DNA from: Bradysia coprophila
Taxonomy: Eukaryota; Arthropoda; Insecta; Diptera; Sciaridae
DNA length: 64,000 bases
Direction of reading: 5' to 3'
Assembly: GCF_014529535.1 (NCBI RefSeq)
Contig: NC_050736.1
Span: 2,480,001-2,544,000 of the forward strand
The translations under genes and the position numbers were made by a program. Positions within the stretch are counted from its first letter, which is position 1. Each line of letters opens with the position of its first letter. The notes under the pieces are model-generated. The model saw nothing but the letters and a program-made list of their open reading frames with translations, ran no database searches and was not told the DNA's origin. Shown here one piece after another: positions 32,101 through 45,099 of this stretch.

Positions 32101-35100
32101 GTGTCAAATTCAATTGATTTCGAATATCTAATTAAAAAGTAAAAAAAAATATTCAAAAACTAATTTCATCCCTTTTCACATAACTCACTAAATGGCAGCG
32201 TTTCCGATTTCTGTAGAAAATACATTTCAAAAAGAATTAGTATACATTCTTGAATGTGAATGGAGTAGAAAGAGAAGTTCGAAATTTATTTTTACACATT
32301 TTTCGTGTGTATTGAAATATATAAACCTCGGTGAATAAAACGCAATGAAGCATTTCAAAATTAATTCATCCTTCGATACTCGTCTCCCCAATAAATGAAA
32401 ATATTAGGTTGTTGATTCGCAATTTACCAATAAGGACCGGAGGAAAAGATAAGTGACTGACTACATACATAAAAATATTGTAAATTTGTTGCTCAGTTAA
32501 CAGACGATGTTAATGCAAAGCAATACCATGTCTATTATGAATATGAACGCACTAATATATCCGATAAAAGCCCCATGTTTAAATACATACAAAAGCTTCG
32601 CCACCCTATGGATATAGATAGAAGCTATTTTGCTTTTATGTTTTCAAGATACATGTACACAAATGGCACTGGAAAATGGGTATGAGGTATTTTTGATAAG
32701 GGAGAGTACTGCGACATAACTACTATACTACGTACAGACTTTACCATACGACGGAAGTGCGTCAAAGTCTGTACAGCCAAAATCAAAGGGTGGTAAATTA
32801 GCTATGTATATTCCCGAAGGTTTGCCAAGGATATTGCAATAAAATTGAGTTTGGCTTTTCAATGTATACATGAATGTCAAGCAATGGCAGAAAAAAAAAT
32901 TCTGTTTTTAAATTCGATTCTTTTTGTCATGTCAACATTGGAATCTGGAAATGTTTGAATGACATCAAGGGATACATATTCAGCAGCGACGATTACAAAA
33001 AAAAAACGGAATTGAATGGAAAAAATTCGCTCGAAAATTCACATATGCTTTTTAAACTTAATTCTTATTTCTGAAGCGTGGCAAATTCTGTCTTGCTGCT
33101 CCCTAGTGATTTAATGAATTTAATTTTTTTTAACTAGCATGAACGTTGAATAAGATATTGTACAACATACAGCAACATTATTCAACGAAAAGGGCAAAAG
33201 CTAGTTGCGATGATAGAGAAATGTCCTTAGCTCTGAAAATGAAAAGAACGCGTTGATCCGTTTTACTGATGTTGTTGCTGCTCTGGCAGCAAGGGGGTCA
33301 ACGTGTATAAGCTCCTATTTTTCGAGATGGACATCAAAACGATCGCCCTCCAGGTATACTGTTGCATCGTTTCAAAACTTTCAATTTTCTTTTTTTATCA
33401 AATTCATATTTCTTGAGCTCTCCCTCCTGCCGTCACAACATCGAAGAGACTATAGTTAATTTTAAATGACGATGATAGAATATGAAAACTTTAATTGACT
33501 TTCCGAACTTTCGGGAACGGTTCTTGAACAATGTTTAAATTCGAAAATTAAGGATGAAAAATACCAACATTAACCTATCCAACCGCTATGCCCATGAAAG
33601 TATGTTTTAAAATTGATTTACTATTTATAAACAACAAGTTTGCTAGCTAACATCCGGTTCCTGTTACCATTTGCAACGAAACTTGCAATATAGTTTCCCT
33701 TTGGCAGACTTTAACATCCGGAGTTATTCATCTTAAACTGTATTTTGTTTTGGTATTATAATCTTTGCTCCAGTGAATACTTAAATTTTAATCGAGAGAT
33801 ATGTACAAAAAATAAAAATTCACAAATAAACAAGACACTCTGTTTAGACAAGGGGTGACCTGCAGGCAAAATTTTGTATTATCCACATCTTCTGTGCTTC
33901 TGCATAGATATTTCGTGAGCTGTGTGTGTATAGCTGTATGTATAGAGATAAACTTGCGAGGGACTTTCTATTTACATTCCGACAATTTCCATTTCAGTCA
34001 TGTTAATTATATGAAAATTTATATTGCCTGTCAATCAGTAATAAACCATACAATAACAATTGCTGTGCATGTACATTGTGGTGTATGTCGTTGTCGATGT
34101 TATATATATTATTCAACATAAACATCTAAATTTGTGCAAAATTTATTCCAATAAAACATAAATTCTTTTTTACACCAACTGATCCACAGCATCTGTTTCT
34201 GACACTTAACTTTTGTGATATAAACTAAAGTGTAATATTTGCCTTACAAGAATTTTCCCATATAAATCATACACACTCACCTTATGTGTATACAAACGTA
34301 TGTGTATACAAAATATTTTCCGATTTTCCATCTTTGTATTATATATATAATAATAATATTGGAGGAGTGTAAATTTGAATTTTAAATTTTCCATCAACAT
34401 ATGTAAGCAAATGGATATAAATGACGTTTTAAAACTAAATTTGTATTTGCATAGAAGATGTATTTCTTAGCTGAAATGTTCGTCAAAAGTTTTTGAACAT
34501 TTCAATATCCAAAAACGGATCCTCATGCCACAAATAACCAAGTGTGTATATATCGCAACAATAAGCATTGTGTTGTATGCAAAGTGTTTAGCAGAATGGT
34601 TTTTATAATTAGTTCTGTGTTTGTCGGCAAATCGGATATATTTTACACAGAAAATTGTTGTCAGTTTGTGTGTATGATCTTCCACAATTCAACATTCTGC
34701 AGATGATTAAAATCAAATATTTATTTATTTGATGATGAAATTTCACTGTGTAATCCATTAAAATTAACTGGATAAACGTAAATGAAAATCAATTTAAGAG
34801 TCGAAAATCGAAAGCGAATATTTTTCTATCGACAATGTTCTGTTGGGGGAGACCTCGTATACTCGTATACAGTAGCAAATGGTTGCCAATGGTAACATAA
34901 TTTAAATTAAACAAAGTTTTAAAGTTTTCCACTTTTCATCAATTATGCGACGGGAAAAATGCTGGAAATTGACAACATTACGTCTGTTTGAATTTGTTCT
35001 TTGAGTAACGTGTAGAAACTTGAGCGATTTCAATCGATAGAATACTTGGAGCTGTGTATATATACAACAGATAAGAATTGCGTAACAAGATGAAGTAATT

Positions 35101-36421
35101 GAATTTAAACGAGTTGCACAAACACCTTTTTATGCTGTTTTCCATTTTATTTGCAATTTTGTTACATTTTTCTTTTCATTTAGCCATTTAAGGGGCTATA
35201 TCATTTGTTATTGAAAACGACGACAAAATTAAATGATGCGACATAAAACTAACGTCGTTTTATTTAGAACTAAAGCTTACAACAAGTTGGGTCGCGTTGA
35301 CCTGAAACACAAATTAATTTTGACCTGACCTGAATTTTCACATTCTGAACCTAAATGTTGTCGTTAGTCGGACTGTACGCAAGTCGTCAGGAATGGTGAA
35401 AACTTGTGACTATTTATACTCGCGTCGGATAATGTCACAACTGTCACAATGTAAATGTTAAAAATTTTATTTTCAAAAGCATGAAGTCGTAACTCAGGAA
35501 CCAAATTCTCAAATAATTTTAATCTTCGCCGGTATGATAATGCAAAGTGGCTTATTTTTCTTCATCACTTTTTTTAAATATAAAATCTAATTAGCTAAAA
35601 TTACTTTTTTTTGCATGCGAAATTCTACATATAATAGCAATTTGTTTCATAGTTTCATCCAAGCAAAAGGAAAACATGCAATGTCTGTCTTCATCCGCTG
35701 AACATAGTGGAAAATATATTACTAATATAAAGGATTTTACATTGTCTTCCTGTTAAAATGCAACGTTAAAAATAACTTTTGTCTCATTGTAAAATTAGCA
35801 TTCAGGAGTTTCTTTTTTCAGATTAAATATGCAAATCCGTAACAATAAAAACAGTGTACGAAGCTCGTGTGAAGTTTGCAGCCCACGCAGAAGGGATTGT
35901 GAAGTAACACTGACAATAAATTATTTGTACCAGAGCCTAAAATAACATACATCGTTGGGGGAAAAGTGCACCAGACGCCCTCTGAGGTGCTCCAACGCCT
36001 TTTCCTGTCCTCCGGCGGAGGACGCCTCTTATTTTCTGTCAAAAAAATATTTAGAAAAATAATTCAAAAGAAATATTTGTGAGACCAGAAAAAAATGAAA
36101 ACCATTATGATAAAAAATTTATTTATTTAAACAAGCGAAAAAAAAGACTGCTCACAAAGGCGCAGTCAGTAAAAAAACGATCTTTTCATCAACAAATAAA
36201 TATTACAATAAATAAAAATCATCTACTCTACTTCTCCCTAATGTTCCTAGAATGCATGCCGCATTTCCTCTTTGAATAGCGATTGCTTATTTCAAATCAA
36301 TTGCTTTTAAATTGTTGCACTACCTGGACAATTGACAATCAGAAATATTCAGTGCAAAGTGTGAGAAAAATACAAACTACGATTCAAATGAAAAAGACCA
36401 CAGACAATGCATATTAAGGTA
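29200..36421. other. Seven kilobases with no supported gene
   Basis: Only short open frames with no family likeness, and A/T-rich low-complexity sequence. A short inverted repeat GTACAGACTTT / AAAGTCTGTAC lies at 32731-32776. The AAATCTTTTACTTC word occurs near 31197 and inverted near 31665. Nothing else can be supported. Confidence 0.45.
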
Positions 36422-36506
36422 AAAGCAAAATAAAATGATCGAGTCTGGTTTTTGACAATTGAATTTCAATTGTCAAAAACCAGACTCGATCATTTTATTT
36501 TGCTTT
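36422..36506. repeat. Perfect palindrome, 42-bp arms and 1-bp centre
   Basis: The left arm (36422-36463) reads AAAGCAAAATAAAATGATCG and continues to GACAATTGAA; the right arm (36465-36506) is its exact reverse complement with a single T between. No mismatch was found by eye over 84 paired bases. Confidence 0.9.
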
Positions 36507-37620
36507 CATTTTAGATAACACCGATTGTAGATAACACGGAAAATTAATGATTGGGGTTTCTACCTCGCTTTTATATCAAAACTGCGCTCACCCTTACATT
36601 TTCACACTCGAAACTTGCAATATCTGACGGTAGTGGATATATCTCTCTAAAACTAAAACTCTCAATGCGAGTTGAAACAAAAATTTCTTCGGTTGAAAAT
36701 TACTCGAGTTATGGTGTCAACGAGATACAAGTTCTTTTGAAAATAATGGATCCATTCACGAACTTATCCTGTAAATTTTTTTGGAAAGTAGAGATCTACA
36801 GGAAAATAATTCTGCTAGATAATTCTTGCACTTCTACTTCAGGAGCTCGGTAATAGAAGATCAGTTTAGATTTATTCATGTTACCGTGTAGAAATAAGTT
36901 TAAATATATTCTACATTTGTCGTAGATTTTTGAAAACCTACTATACATTCTTACAGTAGTAAATACACGAAATTCTGAGTATCCGACTGACACTTCATTT
37001 CGTAAAATTGTTGTTTCCATTAGCTTTATAACACCATGATCCATACGATACCATACCACCATCTATTATTCTTCATTATTTTCATTACCGAAATTTAATA
37101 GTGGTGCAAAATTTTCGCTCGCTCCCCTCGCAGTTCTTTCTTTTCTGATCTTAAATAAATGATATTTTTTGATTTCCAACCTCCACAAGATTCCTTATGT
37201 TAGTCCCGGTCTCTAGCTTCACTTTTCTTAGTGTTATTGTCAGTGTTTTATGACTGTGAGGCAAACAGGAATTTGAGTCGCTCGACCGACGTTTACAGGG
37301 CATTAAAGTCGTGGTGCTATGGTAAATGGAAGGCATACACTCTGAAAGAAATGTGACTTTTCTATTTCAGAACCGAAACCTCAGTGTATGGGAAAATATT
37401 CTTTTTTTAAACATATACTCCATTTCCGTTAAATGTATGCGCCTTTTCCGTTTAGAAAATGAGCCTTTTAGCGAAAAGTGCACCCCAGTCGAAAATCCTT
37501 ACTTTAGGCTCTGATTTGTACGACACAAACGGATCGTCGTCAGCTTTCGATGATCGTTGAAAAAAGTTAATCCTTTCGTCCTTTCTCTCGTCTAAGATCG
37601 TCCTTTTCGACCTATTCATT
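36507..37620. other. Gene-free sequence
   Basis: A 100-codon plus-strand frame at 36551-36853 begins after the palindrome; it has no recognised domain and overlaps an 88-codon frame on the other strand, so I do not call it. Confidence 0.4.
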
Positions 37621-37770
37621 GTGATTCTTTAGCGCTGCAATACTAAGATTAATCCAAAATAGACGAATTTTTGAAATCCGTCTATTTCTAGTTATTCTTT
37701 AGCAAAGCTAGATTAATCCAAAATCCATCAATATCTAGTGATTCTTTAGCAAGGCTAATATTAATAGGAT
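37621..37770 (+). repeat. Degenerate tandem repeat, GATTCTTTAGC units
   Basis: Three units start at 37621, 37691 and 37738, each with TTCTTTAGC followed by ATTAATCCAAAAT or a variant. The first unit carries a 23-bp insert with AGACG and CGTCT in inverted order. Confidence 0.6.
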
Positions 37771-37967
37771 GGATTCACCCCAAACCATCGGTTTTTTTTT
37801 AAGCCTCTCAAATCTCCGAAATTCGAAAATTTCGACGTTTTAAGGTAAAATTTCGGAGATTTCGAAAAACGTTTCGGAGGTTTCGAAAGGAGATTTATTA
37901 ATAGCTCTATTCTAAGTGTTTATTTCTCATTTTGGTACCTGTTTCACAATTTCTATATTTCTTGCGA

Positions 37968-38368
37968 TGCCAATAGTGTCTTTATAATACTGTGGTATAA
38001 TACTGTAGTATTATAAAGAGACTATTGACACCCGGTGCCATTAGACACAGTCATCGATATAACATATGGTAGATAAGTAATGTCAAAGCAACTTTATGCG
38101 GAAAGATCACATGGACGTATGTGTAACGTAATTTTTGTATGTGTAACGTTTTGAGAAAGCGCGCGAAATAATGTCATAAAAATATTTGAAAATAATTGAA
38201 ACTCTGCATTTCTCAATTTCCTTTTTCTCTTCGTTTTGTGTTGTGATTCGTATTTTTTGCACTTGTATGTGTGCTATATTTCCGAAATTTCGTTCTTCGT
38301 GTCTCATTATCTACAGTATATTATATCGATGGACACAGTATAATAAGGGGACCTATTGGCAATAGTCT
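37968..38368. mobile_element. Nested inverted repeats
   Basis: A short hairpin (37968-38028, AATAGTGTCTTTATAATACTG against its near complement) overlaps a wider inverted repeat of 350 bp (38019-38368). Arms of the latter share AGACTATTG, GACACAG, ATCGATATAA and TAGATAA in opposite orientations with many mismatches, so it is old. Probably a decayed MITE with a second insertion or a fold-back at one end. Confidence 0.5.
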
Positions 38369-40440
38369 CTTCCAATATAAAATGTGATCAATCATCACAA
38401 TAGGACTATTCATACTCAATTTTAGGTACGAACAGCATGTGCGGACACTGAACAGTTGAGTTTAATCACTAAAATAAGTTCATATTCAGATTAGTCTGGG
38501 TAATACCCAATGGATATGGTACAAAGAAATTCAGAAAAGCTCATTAAGGTCCCGCTTTTGAGATATGACTCTTTAATATTATTGCGAATAGATTGATTGA
38601 CCTCAGAAACCGTTAAGGTTCTTGTCTTTGCCTAATTAGTAAAAAAATTAAGTAGTTCCATTCTGTAACACAAAGGGTTGTGAAGCATGTTAACTGACAT
38701 TAATCGGCGATCTAATTTACGTTATGGCTGATAGTTGATTGTGTAATGCCATTAAAGAAGAAGCAGCTGCGAGCGCAACTTAATGATTACAAATTACCTA
38801 GAATATTATTTTAATGAGAACGACTGTGAGTCCTGCAGTGAGTTTTATAGATTTTTTTAGTTTAATTTATGAATACCGTTGCTTTCATCAAAGGTTAAAG
38901 TGGTAGAACAACGTGAAATCGATTTTTTCTGATTCCTTTTTTTCTTTTGACTGCACTCTTTTAAATGTAATAAGATAAGACTCGAATATAAAAATTGTAT
39001 AAAAACTGATTTTCATTCAATTAAAAATTTCTCAAACGTTGAACTTCTTAAAAAATTAAATAAGAAACGCACCCTCAGGCCTTTTGCTATCGGAAAATTT
39101 TCTCTTCCATTGGATTAACATGCACACAGATCTATAATCCGTGTAGGAGTATAACCTTTATATTCAAACTTATCATTGGTATAGAAAATGAGATGGAAAT
39201 TTGTAATTCAATAGCCTAGATTTTAATTGATTTAACTCCATAACACTGTATGTTTCATAGAAAAAAGCGTTGTGAAGCTGTTGGTTATAATTAAAACATT
39301 TCAGACTTCATTGTCTTGCTTAATTGTAGATTTTGTACACAATTTAACACTCTTACACCCAGAAACAATTACCGTCGTTCGTCTTTTACATAAAATACAC
39401 ATTTTCAAATTTTCCGAAACTTAAAATCCCTATGATGTTTATTTCATGTACACGTTTTATCACAAAATGTGTAAAATGTCGCCATGAAATCGGATAAGGC
39501 ATCAGCATACAGACACACAAATATACATACAATAAAATTATTCGCCTGAAGGAGTTATTGTTTTGATATAATAATGCTTTTACGCTCAGCTGAATATGCT
39601 TAACTTGTGAAAATTTTAATTGCGAAAGTTCCGCAGCTTTCTGACCTTAATGAGATACATTTTGGATGAGATGAAAAAAGGACTCTTTTACGAAAAAAAA
39701 AAATGAAAAAGAGGACAACGAAACTTCTTGGATGCGAAAATGAATGAATTTTGCATTTGATATATATAGTACCTGCGGGAATGAACCGTTCGGCAATTAG
39801 AAACAAAAGAGGGGGGACAGTGTGGAATAGATGTACGGTTGAGAAAAAGGAAGTTAATTCTTTATGCGAATTTCTGTCAATCCAACTTTTAAACTTTTTT
39901 AATTTGATTAAGATTTGAGATCATTAAAATTATGAAAAAGTTTAAATTTCCAAGCGAAAACTTTTGTTTACTTTTTGTCGATATTAATTTTCTGTAAGTA
40001 GAATGTTAAACAAAAGCTCTCGTCTTCTCGCTGTGCATCTTCTGCTTATTGGAGGCTTTTCTTTATGCTACAAGTAATTCTTTCCTAAGTCTATTCAAAA
40101 GCGTATTCCTCATCTATGCACTTCAAAAGAAACGTTCGATTTATTTCCCTATAAATCGGATTTTGAATATGTCGATGACGGTGTATACATTTTGCTTCCC
40201 CTCTCTGTGAAACATTTTTTTTAATTCAAAACATCTGTCATTTGGTAATATTCACATGGAATAATTAGTGCGGAAGCTTATTAAATTATACGTTCAACGA
40301 ATAGGATTTAAGAAATTAAAATACCGTCGGTAAATTAAAACATAAAAACATGAAAATAAACACGATCGCACCGTCGGAACATTGTTTCAGGTTAAATGAA
40401 TGTCTTTTCATGGTAGTCTTTCGTACTAGACGCTGAATAT
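38369..40440. other. Gene-free sequence
   Basis: Nothing supported. Confidence 0.45.
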
Positions 40441-40592
40441 GGGGCTATTCACAAATTACGTATGTGTTTAGGGAAGGGGTTGTATGGGAAATGTGTACGT
40501 TTTATACATTTTAGAAATAGTCAATTTAAGAATCGCGCGGGGAAGGGCGAGAAATTCGTCATTATACAAGTACGCGTCCCTTGTGAATAGCC
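40441..40592. mobile_element. MITE with GGGGCTATTCACAA ends
   Basis: Starts GGGGCTATTCACAAATTACG and ends TTGTGAATAGCC, a 152-bp element. The termini resemble those at 1448-1965. Confidence 0.65.
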
Positions 40593-43163
40593 TGTATTAA
40601 AAAAAATAATTTCGCTTTGGTTATTGCGCATTCGTTCAGAACCAAAACGAAAATTTCAAAAATAGGTATTTTGGAGCATTTACAAAATTGCAAATTAAAT
40701 GGTTGAAATGATCTTACCATGTTTCAAGAAAAATGTCATCCAGAGTGAACAAGACAACTAATCAAATCAAAACCAATGCAACAGCATAATCATACGTATA
40801 ATAGAGTTAATAGCTAACTGTTTTACAGAAAAAGCGAACAAATTTTCTTCCATTTTAACAATTTAAATTCTTTAGTTACCTCGATTTTTTTTCGAATTTT
40901 CCCGATTAGAATTTCTAATGAATTGTCTTTTTTTCCCAACCATCAACCAGGCAGTGTATACTTCCCATTTCATATAAAATGCAAATGTATTCAACCCTGA
41001 TTCAAACCATTTTACGCATATAAATGAATGTCTACCATGACTGCGAACATATATACAGATTTCTGTAGACTCTGTTGCAGACTATACTATACATACCGAA
41101 AACATTTTATTTTTATTTATTTTTTCTCTCGAATTAATAATTGATTAAAAGGAAAAACGGCAACCCAAATGTTTAATCATCCTCTTTAAACATCACTTAA
41201 ACTAAAAGAAAAATGCGTTTATTCATTTTGAAAATAAAACGAGATATACAACAGATCTATGCATAAAAAGTGCTTACACAAAATAAACTAATTGAAGAGG
41301 ATTGGAATTTAAGATGAGTACGTACTCATAAGATTAAAATGTTTAACTTATATTATACTTGTATATAGTTTTTCGTCATAAGACGAAATGCTTTTAAGGA
41401 GATAGTGACTCCGATGTTAATATTAATGAAGTAGAGAATTGCAGTTCGTCTTTCATTTATCTTCTTCAAAGTGTTAGAGTTATAAAATAAATTGGTATAT
41501 ATGACTCGTGCATTTATAGTGATTAACAATGTTCGGATGTGGCTACAGTAATATTTACTGAGCTAACATAAAAATAAACTCTACGACCGAATGATCGATA
41601 ACTATATAGAGGGTTGGAGATGGAATGATGTAGAATATACAGCTAACGATGTATTTCAATTTTAAACATGTACTTTCCAGAATAAAATCTGCTACTTCAT
41701 TTGTTTGAAGTATCGCCTTATGTTCGGTTCAAAATCTTTTACTTCGTTTGTCGGTAACATATATTTTGTAAAATAAAAGAACAAAGGCCATAGATCCTCA
41801 GTTATGGTTGTCATCCATGTAGCTAACAGATGTATAACTGTAAGAATATGCGGTACATCCCTTACCCTTTTGCCACCCGCTCGATTTAGTGCTGTTTTAG
41901 AATTAGGCATATAATTTAGTGTTCGTTTAGTGCTGCCGAATGAGCCCTCACTCGAGTTTGGTGTTGTTCAGGGTACAGAGAAAAACGTATATTGAAAAAC
42001 GAAATATTGACATGTGTCAATTTTAACATTTGGCTCAGAATGAGTAGGTAACAAATTGGAGCGTATGCCTATAATTATAGTGCTCATTTAGCACTGGCAA
42101 ATGAAACCGGCCCGAGTTTGGTGATGCCTGTTGGGAGAAGTTATCAAATTTTTAGTTAAAAAAGCATGGACGATTTTGAAAAAAAATAATTAGAGAAGCT
42201 TTCCCAGTCAACATGTTCTGTATCTTACAAGGCTTTTGGTTTTCGGCAATAAAAATCTTAGACACTAAAAACCGTTTCTAATAGTGTAATTCCAGTCTGA
42301 TAGATCAAACCATAATCCACTAACACGTATTATTCAACAAATTCATTGCTTTTTACATTTTATATTTTTAGTCATCCGGCATATAAACATTATCGGGCCT
42401 GTGTGCATAATTGAACATTTTAAAATTATTTTCACTTTTTAGTCAAATCCTTTCAAAGTTAATATGGCTATAAATGAAATGTTAGTTAATAATTGAAAAA
42501 TTTACGGATTCTGACAACCATTTGAGGAATTATTGAGTCCCATATTATACGTTACGTATACATCTGTTATATTCTTTCCGATCCTGTTTCTTCAAAATTA
42601 AATAAACTTTATTTACTAACCGGGAGATATAAAGACTTTTTATTATCTAATTAAACGATAAAATTAAATTGTGTTGGTGCATTGGGTCTGTTGCGTCGAT
42701 TGTGGGGTCGAATCATATAATAAAAAAACATTGTTGGCAGCGTATACACATTTATATTGCAGAAGTAATGAAAACGAAATTACGATGACAAATAAATTGT
42801 GATTGATATTGCCACCCGTTTAGTCATACTTTGTCAATTAAAAATAATCAATTTGTACGAATTCTGTCCATTTTAATTGAAATAAATTTCATTTTTAATT
42901 AATACCAATTAAAATGCTCGCCTGATGATATTATCGATTTTATATTAAATTTGAATTAAATATTGTGCACACAAAGAATTGACAATGTGTTACGCAAACC
43001 GAAACAGACAAAATTTCATTAAAAAAAGGCCTGATGGAGATTTATTTATCTGTGTTCGATGTATCGGTTGACGTCGATGGAGATAAGTATTTTTTTACAA
43101 AAACAGTTGGATATTGCGAGAAAACTCGTATAAGTTTCTTTAATTTATTTCCTCTGATCATTA
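40593..43163. other. Gene-free region with one diverged direct repeat
   Basis: Segments 41910-41972 and 42070-42132 resemble each other (TTTAGTG-T, CGAGTTTGGTG), and a shorter third piece lies at 41880. No gene supported. Confidence 0.4.
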
Positions 43164-43415
43164 GGGTAGGTCGATTTTACCAACTTTAAAATCAACATCC
43201 AGTAACGTATGTAGCTCGACACTTTTGAGTATCCCACGGATGACTCAAGTTTGTATGAAAAATCCATTTTCCATATAAAAAATCAGATTTTCCAATACAA
43301 GCGGGATGCTCAAAAGTGTACGGGAAAGTAAAAGTAATGATGCCACAAGCTTAGTTTCTTCCAGCTACACATGCCGCTGGATGTTGATTTTGAAGATGGA
43401 AAAATCTACCCACCC
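43164..43415. mobile_element. MITE with GGGTAGGTCGATTTT ends, TA duplication
   Basis: The left end continues into AAAATCAACATCCAG; the right has CTGGATGTTGATTTT followed by ATCTACCCACCC. TA flanks both sides (43162-43163 and 43416-43417). 252 bp, no ORF. A second inverted word, ACACTTTTGAG / CTCAAAAGTGT, sits inside. Confidence 0.8.
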
Positions 43416-44746
43416 TACATCATACTAGTTTCAGTCCATTCCTTTCTTTTATGTCCCATTATCAAGAGACGACAAAAGTGTAATATGACGATGCGAAATA
43501 GTTACAGGAGTCAGTTCTATTAAATTCTGTACACATTCTATATCTTCTATGCATAGTTTTCCCTTGTTTTTACGCTTTCTTTATTATTATAAAAACAAAT
43601 TATTTTATTATTGCACTCCGGAGCAATGTTGTGCTCATAATTTCCAACGATTGCACATTATCCATGAGAAGTGAATTTTTATGCTAATAATCCAACGTAT
43701 TAAAAATAAATTCGTATTTAATGGCACGAAAAGAAAAATCTTTTTGAAGGTTGTTTGTTGTTGTCGCTGATGGTTGTATCCAACTTTCGAGTTTGGGTAA
43801 TTTGGCAGCAGCAAGCAACGCAAACTTTATCCAAAGCATTTAGGAAGGGAAAAAAAAGTCTGCCAAAGTTTATTTCATATATTTGTTGATTTTGCCATGC
43901 TCCGTATGCGCTGCATTTTGCATATTTAAAAGCTTTTAAATTATATTTAAATAGACTTTAGTTTATTTAAACAACAGAATCGTTGAATAGAGGAATTAAA
44001 GCCAACTCTATTTGTTTGTTTGAGCTTATTAAATGCACAAATTTACAATAAAATGCATTCAGAATGAATATCAGTTACACCCGAATATATTTGAATTTCA
44101 TTCACCTTGCAAAATGCGACGTTAATTACCGTAATATATTCCGAGCAGTAAATTTGTGTAAATTATACTATTGTGATTCGAGCTAGTGACTTTGCAAAAA
44201 ATAACCGAAGGTTTTAAGGTTCGCTTCAAGTTGCGTCTAGTATTTACAAGAACGTAGACAAATGAAACTTACACGGACTAGTGATGGTGATTCTAATTGT
44301 TTAGTGTAGTGAGGGTTTTAATGGCATTTTAAAAGGTGACTTTTCTCAAGCCAACAAGTTTCACCAAATTTTCCCCGAGGACACAAGTAAGGCCAATACC
44401 CTTTTCTCCATTTTTAGGATTAAAAAATAACCTCAAATGTAATTTTAAAAAAATAATCATTTCCTCCCATAAAATGGCGTGTCCAGCCATATTGGGTGAG
44501 AAAATGATTATTTTCTTACCTAAAATGGCTGACTACCAAAACACGCTATTTAATTTATTTTCTTCAAAGTGGACAAAAATGCGGAAAAACGTTAGCATGA
44601 AAAATGCTGTGTTCACCTCGGGGAAAAATAGGAAATTCCACCTTCAGCGCAGCCCTGCTTTTCACTGGCCGCAAAGTTTCCTGTTTTATCCCCTTGATTA
44701 ACGAATAACTATTTTACAACAAAAGGCTTGCGAAGTTTCATCGGAG
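43416..44746. other. Gene-free, repeat-rich sequence
   Basis: A plus-strand frame of 121 codons at 44336-44701 lies in repetitive sequence: ATAATCATTTCC and AAAATGATTATTTT form an inverted pair at 44452-44518, and 44580-44720 (TGTGTTCACCTCGGGGAAAA, later AATAACTATTTTA) resembles 12599-12740 and 22478-22566. I regard the frame as a by-product of the repeat. Confidence 0.45.
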
Positions 44747-44852
44747 GGAAGAAATAGTATGTTACATACCAAGGATCAAAAAGGTGTGTTTTAGACCCAG
44801 GTGGTCTAAAACACACCTTTTTGATCCGTGGTTTGTATACTATTTTTCTTCC
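44747..44852. repeat. Hairpin with 25-bp perfect inner arms
   Basis: GGATCAAAAAGGTGTGTTTT followed by AGACC faces its exact reverse complement across CAGGT. Outer arms GGAAGAAATAGTATG and CATACTATTTTTCTTCC-like sequence extend it to 106 bp. Confidence 0.8.
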
Positions 44853-45019
44853 TGGAGTACCAAAGTCACATTCCGAACAAAACATAACAACAAAACTGAA
44901 CAACATACCGGTGCAAAAGCATTCCATATTAATGCCGAAAGTAATCCGTATGAATGCCTAAAGAAGTCCGTTCCGTGTGCATGTATTCTCACAAATGTCG
45001 AAAAATAAGCAATCTGTAG

Positions 45020-45091
45020 GAATGCCGAAAGACATCCGAATGAATGCCGAAAGCAGTCCGTATGAATGCTGAAAGCAATCCTTATGAATGC
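45020..45091 (+). repeat. 22-bp tandem repeat
   Basis: Three units of 22 bp (45020, 45042, 45064), consensus GAATGCCGAAAGCAGTCCGT plus AT, and a partial fourth. A diverged unit and a half lies at 44931-44973, so the array was probably longer. Confidence 0.8.
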
Positions 45092-45099
45092 ATTGTCAC

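Noticed and set aside
36551..36853. 100-codon plus-strand frame after the perfect palindrome
   Set aside because: No domain or start context, and it overlaps a frame of similar length on the other strand.
44336..44701. 121-codon plus-strand open frame
   Set aside because: It lies in repetitive sequence with inverted words and a stretch shared with other repeats in the window. No domain, splice sites or codon bias support it.
45020..45091. CRISPR-like array
   Set aside because: The repeats are head-to-tail with no unique spacers, and the DNA is clearly eukaryotic. It is a plain minisatellite.
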